Shown here in pieces: positions 15,613 to 19,577 of a stretch of 19,577 nucleotides of DNA. A program made the translations under genes and the position numbers. Positions within the stretch are counted from its first letter, which is position 1. Each line of letters begins with the position of its first letter. Source of the stretch: Lactobacillus sp. UBA5815 (lineage in GTDB: Bacteria > Bacillota > Bacilli > Lactobacillales > Lactobacillaceae); contig DICX01000053.1 in the NCBI GenBank assembly GCA_002417825.1, forward strand, positions 1 to 19,577, given 5' to 3'. The notes beneath the pieces were generated by a model. It worked only from the letters and a program-made list of their open reading frames with translations. It ran no database searches and was not told where the DNA came from.

Positions 15613-17171
15613 GATTTTGCAGTGATCGATTTCATACTTATTTGTCTTTGATCGTGAATCCGGCTCAAAAGATAGCCGCTCATGAAACCTAAGATCAGCG
15701 TTGCAGTCAAAAAATCCATAAAGTTTCCAGCATAGAAAGCTGCGGCTAAGGCGAGCGCGTTCGTCATGAGTAAACTTGAAATTGCCAGATCACGGCAGGC
15801 TCTTTCTCGCAGCCAATAAAAGAGGCTGTACAGTAAGATGCCGAGGTATGGGAACAAGAATAATGCCATACCGATGTAGCCTAATGAATAAGATTGTGAC
15901 ACAAAGTCTCGTTCAATCGAGTAGATATTCGATAGACGTGTGAAAGAGATTCCCAACCATTTGTCCCATTTGTTGTTGTTGGTCTCTCTAACTTTGTTTA
16001 ACATTGTTTCTTCGACGCGACGACCGTTCATTCGGTCGTAGGCAGGCCAATGCATCACTTTTTTCCAAAAGTAAGGATCTCTTTGATAAGGATAGCTTTT
16101 CAAGATAAAACGCGGATTGATTGAGTAATTATTATGATATTTTCCAATAAAGCGACGCAAAAAGTTGCGCTTTTCTTTTTTTGTTTTGGCCCGTGCTAAA
16201 CCACGAGTCATCTTGGCATCAAGTGTTTTTTCTGAAAGTTTTCCTTTAGAATGCGTTTCTTTTTGCGCAATAGAGGCTTCAAATGCAACACGTTTGTTAG
16301 AAGGACTGACGGTAAAAAGTACACCATAGCACAAGAAGATCGCCAAAAAAGCAACCAGCGCTTTCCAAGTGAATGTTTCGTTGCGTAGGATAAAAATATG
16401 GATCGCGTAGACGATCAAAAAGCCGATCATCACGATGCCAAATCCGAGCGTTGCAGTCTTCGTCCCCAACATCAGCATTGCTAACATCTGCAGGACCAAG
16501 ATCGTGACATTTTGCCAATTAAAATGCCGTACGACTAACCAGAGTGTTAATGGCAGCAGCATCAGCAGGATTGCAGATGTCGTGTTGGCAAGGAAAAAGA
16601 AACCTTTTGAAGATAAAAAGAAATAGCTGTATTTGGTATTCGTGAACCATGAAAAAATGTTGGCTTTGATCCAATTCAATTTAACCCAATTATTATAAGA
16701 ACTAAGCGATTTAACAAAAAGATTCGAGAAGACGATCACACCACTCGTCACGCCGACTAAACCTTGAATGATATGTTCATACTGCTTTTGAGAAACTTCT
16801 AAATAACGTGCTAAATAAATGACCAATAATGGTAGAAACAGACGAATCAAATAGAAGATTTCACTTATCGTCGAGTATCCATAGTCATTAGGGCTGATGC
16901 TATTGAAATTTCGAACATGATAGAGATGGCACAGCGCATAAATCAAAAGCACTGCCAGATATAATTGAAGCCATCGCTGTTTAACAAATCGCTTCTGGTT
17001 GCAGTTATCTGCAAGGAAGAAACCTGTCAAGCTGACTAGCGCGATAATTCGAAAGAGTGTCGGAATCGCAAAATGAAAAATGTCAGATAGCGGCGGTACG
17101 TAAAACCAATAAATGTCTAAAAAAGGTTGCGCTAGAATAAACCAAACGAAGGCAGTTCGTATTTTTTTCAC
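15603..17171 (-). CDS. O-antigen ligase/polymerase-like polytopic membrane protein
   Basis: This 522-residue protein has about 11-12 helices and one large polar loop at roughly residues 300-430 before the final helices, rich in Lys/Arg/Asn/Tyr (for example RRFIGKYHNNYSINPRF). That topology, with the SQSYSLGYIGMALFLFPYLG segment after the loop, is typical of Wzy/WaaL-type glycan polymerases and ligases. In Gram-positives such proteins polymerise or transfer cell-wall polysaccharide or teichuronic-type chains. The start is set at GTG 17171, because AAAGGA lies 6 nt before it; an in-frame TTG at 17186 overlaps that site. No other glycan genes lie beside it, so it is an orphan of its pathway here. 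Family membership is inferred from topology and partial motifs, not from a decisive signature. Confidence 0.7.
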   Translation of the reverse strand: MKKIRTAFVWFILAQPFLDIYWFYVPPLSDIFHFAIPTLFRIIALVSLTGFFLADNCNQKRFVKQRWLQLYLAVLLIYALCHLYHVRNFNSISPNDYGYSTISEIFYLIRLFLPLLVIYLARYLEVSQKQYEHIIQGLVGVTSGVIVFSNLFVKSLSSYNNWVKLNWIKANIFSWFTNTKYSYFFLSSKGFFFLANTTSAILLMLLPLTLWLVVRHFNWQNVTILVLQMLAMLMLGTKTATLGFGIVMIGFLIVYAIHIFILRNETFTWKALVAFLAIFLCYGVLFTVSPSNKRVAFEASIAQKETHSKGKLSEKTLDAKMTRGLARAKTKKEKRNFLRRFIGKYHNNYSINPRFILKSYPYQRDPYFWKKVMHWPAYDRMNGRRVEETMLNKVRETNNNKWDKWLGISFTRLSNIYSIERDFVSQSYSLGYIGMALFLFPYLGILLYSLFYWLRERACRDLAISSLLMTNALALAAAFYAGNFMDFLTATLILGFMSGYLLSRIHDQRQISMKSITAKSQN

Positions 17172-17205
17172 AGTAGATCCTTTCAAATAACTAATAACAA
17201 ATTTG

Positions 17206-17211
17206 ATTATA
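17206..17211 (-). promoter_or_regulatory. Candidate -10 element for the O-antigen-ligase-like gene
   Basis: A perfect TATAAT on the minus strand lies about 35 nt before GTG 17171. The -35 region is A/T-rich without a consensus hexamer, so the call rests on the -10 and its position. Confidence 0.4.
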
Positions 17212-17393
17212 ATACACCAAATTATTTTTTTCTTGTGAGGCTTGAAAATTAATCAATTTGATAAAAACGTCTCGTCGAACGATTTAGCAAATGGTTTTTA
17301 TCTTGAATGCTGTCTCGATTGTGGTACTTCAATCCATATCATACAGTATAATGGTTCGATCAATTTGATTGTATGAAGTGCTTGTTGTGTTTC

Positions 17394-17423
17394 TGAACAC
17401 ATTTTTCTTTTGTGTGATATAGT
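17394..17423 (+). promoter_or_regulatory. Promoter of the secreted repeat protein
   Basis: TGATATAGT (17415-17423) is an extended -10 element with TATAGT. TGAACA at 17394-17399 is a fair -35 with an 18-bp spacer. A 6-bp inverted repeat (TGTGTT at 17386-17391, AACACA at 17396-17401) overlaps the -35 and could be an operator. Confidence 0.5.
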
Positions 17424-17459
17424 AGTCATGAACAAAATTTAACGTTCGTGAGGAAGTCA

Positions 17460-18473
17460 ATGAAAATGTCAAAAATTCAAATTCTGAAAAACAAATCTTT
17501 ACGTTGGACTGCTTTGATTGCTGCGGCATTAACTGCTGTCAGCATCGGTTTGTCTGTTAAGACCTCAACGGTTGCTGCAGCAAGCACGACCGCGGCTAAG
17601 AGCACTGCGGTGTCAGGAAGCCAAGAAAAGCCATTGAGCGGCACTGCTGTCGTGACTTATCCAGGCCCAGGCTTCGTTCACTTGATGAGTGCCAACGGTT
17701 CATACAACACGGGCACGATCTATGATCGCTACATTGGTGAAGGGACGACTTGGAAAGTTTACGCCGAAAAAACGATCGATGGCCAGCTTGCTTATCGTAT
17801 CGGTACTGAACATCAATGGATCTTCGCCAAGTATGTCACGTTGAAGACTCCGTCGACCACACCAGCCAAGACGCCAACGACGCCTTTAAAGCCTGCAACG
17901 CCAACTAAACCAGCGACACCGGCTGCAAAATCGGAAGAGACACCATTGAGCGGAACTGCCGTCGTGACTTATCCAGGTCCAGGCTTCGTTCACTTGATGA
18001 GTGCCAATGGTTCATACAACACGGGCACGATCTATGATCGCTATATTGGTGAAGGGACGACTTGGAAAGTTTACGCTGAAAAAACGATCGATGGCCAGCT
18101 TGCTTATCGTATCGGTACTGAACATCAATGGATCTTCGCCAAATATGTCACGTTGAAGACTCCGTCGACCACACCAGCCAAGACGCCGACGACGCCTTCA
18201 AAGTCAGCAACGCCAACAACGCCAACTAAACCCACGACGCCAACAGAACAAGGAACGATTGTTCCTGTCGAAGGCGTGACTGCAACGGTGACTTACACAG
18301 GTAAAGGCAAGGTCGCTTTGCTGGATGGTAATGGCAATTATAGCAAACAGTACGTTGCCAAGAAAACGACGTGGAAAGTTTTTGCCAAGAAGACATTGAG
18401 CAATGGCAAAGTCTTTTATAAATTGGGCAGCGATCAGCAATGGATCCCAGCACAATACGTCAATGTTCATTAA
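17460..18473 (+). CDS. Secreted cell-surface protein with three SLAP/DUF5776-like repeats
   Basis: This 337-residue protein starts with a Sec signal peptide (basic to residue 15, hydrophobic WTALIAAALTAVSIGL at 16-31, likely cleavage near VAAA at 38-41). Three modules follow: residues 58-142 and 162-246 are identical over 85 residues, and a divergent third runs from about 270 to the end. Each contains a TTWKV(Y/F)A-KKT...Y-(R/K)-(I/L)-G...QWI-A-YV core resembling lactobacillar SLAP or DUF5776 wall-binding repeats. Linkers are Thr/Pro/Lys-rich and may be glycosylated. There is no LPxTG or transmembrane anchor, so non-covalent wall binding is inferred. No catalytic domain is visible. GAGG 6 nt before ATG 17460 selects this start; a GTG at 17448 overlaps the ribosome site and ATG 17466 is the alternative. 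It is monocistronic. Confidence 0.85.
   Translation: MKMSKIQILKNKSLRWTALIAAALTAVSIGLSVKTSTVAAASTTAAKSTAVSGSQEKPLSGTAVVTYPGPGFVHLMSANGSYNTGTIYDRYIGEGTTWKVYAEKTIDGQLAYRIGTEHQWIFAKYVTLKTPSTTPAKTPTTPLKPATPTKPATPAAKSEETPLSGTAVVTYPGPGFVHLMSANGSYNTGTIYDRYIGEGTTWKVYAEKTIDGQLAYRIGTEHQWIFAKYVTLKTPSTTPAKTPTTPSKSATPTTPTKPTTPTEQGTIVPVEGVTATVTYTGKGKVALLDGNGNYSKQYVAKKTTWKVFAKKTLSNGKVFYKLGSDQQWIPAQYVNVH
17631..17885 (+). repeat. Intragenic tandem repeat, copy 1
   Basis: This 255-bp unit is repeated at 17943-18197 with a period of 312 bp (104 codons). The copies differ at eight bases, all in third codon positions and all synonymous, so the 85 encoded residues are identical. Confidence 0.95.
17943..18197 (+). 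repeat. Intragenic tandem repeat, copy 2
   Basis: This is the second copy of the unit at 17631-17885, about 97% identical at DNA level. The linkers after the two copies differ in length and sequence (Thr/Pro/Lys/Ala-rich), and the third module of the protein is too diverged to count as a DNA repeat. Confidence 0.95.
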
Positions 18474-18496
18474 AAGAAGAATAACTGATAAAGAAT

Positions 18497-18531
18497 AAAA
18501 AAGATGAGGCAGCGATGCCCCATCTTTTTTT
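18497..18531 (+). terminator. Rho-independent terminator after the secreted repeat protein
   Basis: AAAAAAGATGAGGCA pairs with TGCCCCATCTTTTTT (one A-C mismatch) around GCGA. The seven-T run at 18525-18531 completes the signal. Confidence 0.88.
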
Positions 18532-18730
18532 GTGGGAAGTAGAAAAATCGTCTTGAAAGCTAAAAGCTATAATGCTATTAATAAAGAAACAATATCAGCT
18601 TATATTTAAGCATTCAAAAGGTGTTCAACACGGTTTTAGAACTTCGTTAGATAAATGAAGTTGGATTTCATGGCATCGTAATAAGATTCCCCATTAGTCA
18701 GTAATATTTTAAAATGGTGCAAAAAAGCTA

Positions 18731-18759
18731 TTGCATATTATTCGAAATACTCTTATATA
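18731..18759 (+). promoter_or_regulatory. Sigma-A promoter for the small lipoprotein
   Basis: TTGCAT (18731-18736) and TATATA (18754-18759) are separated by 17 bp. The predicted start is about 40 nt before ATG 18807. The rest of the 18540-18806 gap holds no gene; an inverted repeat AACTTC (18640-18645) / GAAGTT (18657-18662) is the only other structure seen. Confidence 0.55.
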
Positions 18760-18806
18760 TTAATTAAGTAAATTTATTTTAGGGAGAAAGCTTAGAAGAT
18801 AGAAAT

Positions 18807-19250
18807 ATGAAAAAAGTCAAAAGCATTGGGTTGCTTATTGTACTCATCTTAATGCTTGTTGGATGTACAAAGAACAATACTTATGCAGGAGTAAAAGTTG
18901 GTCAAAATGGTTATCGGGCAATTCAGAATTATCAGAAAGTCAGTGATAATTTTTTAAATGATCTAAAAAGATACGAACATGGAGGTTCGAGCAATACAGC
19001 AATTCAAAAATCATATTCAAAATGGAATTCTTATAATCATCCCTCTTTCAATGACAAGATTTATCTTGAGGGACTTCTTGGAAAAGAAAGTATAAAAGAA
19101 GGCACAAAAGCTTTAATAAGAATAGAATACATACACGCTGCAACAAAAATTGCTGAAGCAAACACGAAGAAGAATGTTTCGAAAGTTGTTGACCAAATGG
19201 AAAAAGATTCCAAATTATTCAATTATCTTAAAAATCAAAAAAACTCATAA
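18807..19250 (+). CDS. Small predicted lipoprotein of unknown function
   Basis: This 147-residue protein has a lipoprotein signal peptide: MKKVK, a hydrophobic core (IGLLIVLILML) and lipobox L-V-G-C with Cys20 as the lipidated residue. The mature part is Lys/Asn/Ser-rich, probably helical, with no Cys and no recognised domain. I do not know its family. The ribosome site is poor: AGGGAG at 18781 is about 20 nt away and only AGAAGAT lies at a usable distance. A/T content is higher than in the preceding genes, hinting at an accessory gene. Its own promoter and a following hairpin suggest a single-gene unit. Confidence 0.8.
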   Translation: MKKVKSIGLLIVLILMLVGCTKNNTYAGVKVGQNGYRAIQNYQKVSDNFLNDLKRYEHGGSSNTAIQKSYSKWNSYNHPSFNDKIYLEGLLGKESIKEGTKALIRIEYIHAATKIAEANTKKNVSKVVDQMEKDSKLFNYLKNQKNS

Positions 19251-19307
19251 CGATCTGCTTTCAGTAAAATTTCCTTCTATACATTTAAACATCTGAATTA
19301 TAAAAAT

Positions 19308-19337
19308 AGCCATTGCAAAAATTAATGCAATGGCTTT
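19308..19337 (+). terminator. Probable terminator after the lipoprotein
   Basis: AGCCATTGCA (19308-19317) pairs perfectly with TGCAATGGCT (19326-19335) around an 8-nt A/T loop. Only TTTATAT follows, so the U tract is weak and termination may be partial. Confidence 0.65.
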
Positions 19338-19382
19338 ATATATATTTAGAGGATTTAAATAGAAAATAAAAGGAGTTTATAT

Positions 19383-19577
19383 ATGGCTAAAGCTTGTGAG
19401 ATCTGTCATCAAAAGATTGGTTTCTTTGACAGTAAGTATGTCACCACAGATGATAAGACGATTTGCCAATGGTGCTTTTCAAAATATGAAATTGCTGTTC
19501 CATTTGTACTAGATCGTGCGCCTGTAAGCATTACAGAAATTGTTCAAAAAACTGACTCGCCTGAAGTGTTGGCCTAC
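19383..19577 (+). CDS. Zinc-ribbon protein, DUF4428-like N-terminus (partial, runs off the window)
   Basis: Sixty-five codons are open to the window end without a stop. The start is ATG 19383, with AAAGGAG 7 nt upstream, a strong ribosome site. Cys5-x2-Cys8 and Cys28-x2-Cys31 form a treble-clef or zinc-ribbon pair, with K-I-G after the first pair and D-D-K-T-I-C leading into the second, the pattern of DUF4428 N-terminal domains. In many proteins this ribbon precedes a bPH/SHOCT-type C-terminus; that part lies outside the window. Function unknown; cytoplasmic by lack of a signal. Confidence 0.8.
   Translation, partial: MAKACEICHQKIGFFDSKYVTTDDKTICQWCFSKYEIAVPFVLDRAPVSITEIVQKTDSPEVLAY

Noticed and set aside
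17631..18197. Repeat block as a CRISPR array or mobile element
   Set aside because: The repeats are long, in frame and within one secreted protein; there are no short regular repeats with unique spacers, no transposase and no terminal inverted repeats.
18640..18662. Hairpin AACTTC/GAAGTT as a terminator or riboswitch
   Set aside because: Only six pairs with an 11-nt loop, no T run and no conserved aptamer features.

Overview
The window looks like chromosomal DNA of a low-GC Gram-positive of the Lactobacillales, most likely Lactobacillaceae. The grounds are strong AAGGAG-type ribosome sites, A/T-rich intergenic DNA, a PepO-type M13 endopeptidase, an exported SLAP-like repeat protein with Thr/Pro linkers, and FMN_bind/FAD reductases paired with LysR regulators. 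No rRNA, tRNA, CRISPR array, insertion sequence or phage gene was seen. I cannot name the species.

Layout. (1) 1-2076: a terminator, a gene-free stretch, then an ABC exporter gene broken by one in-frame stop. (2) 2080-9137: a near mirror-image redox block. LysR-1 (-) is divergent from flavin reductase A (+). Reductase A converges on reductase B (-), which lies downstream of an auxin-efflux/malate-permease-type carrier (-) carrying a one-base frameshift. LysR-2 (+) is divergent from that carrier. The two reductases are paralogues, as are the two regulators. (3) 9194-13352: a CX5R phosphatase, pepO, a macrodomain protein, and a class-I amidotransferase-like (Peptidase C26) protein lacking its nucleophile Cys; the last is co-transcribed with an MFS exporter (13375-14595). 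(4) 14770-17171: an unrecognised membrane protein tail-to-tail with an O-antigen-ligase/polymerase-like membrane protein. (5) 17460-19577: a secreted repeat protein, a small lipoprotein, and the start of a zinc-ribbon (DUF4428-like) protein that runs off the window.

How the genes may work together. The redox block looks like two LysR-controlled units that reduce small unsaturated acids (fumarate-, acrylate-, urocanate- or hydroxycinnamate-like) in the cytoplasm, one with its own substrate carrier. Both reductases end in a flavinylation-type motif, but no apbE transferase is present here, so it would have to be encoded elsewhere. Reductase B differs from A at a position that is a catalytic Arg in the fumarate reductase family, and it has a second flavinylation-like motif. 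Different substrates are therefore plausible.

A recurring theme is lesion or active-site loss in otherwise well-preserved genes: a nonsense codon in the ABC exporter, a frameshift in the carrier, Cys to Gly in the C26 protein, and Asn to Asp in the macrodomain. Each could be real decay, neofunctionalisation or (for the first two) sequencing error. These, and the reductase pair, are the places most worth a second look.
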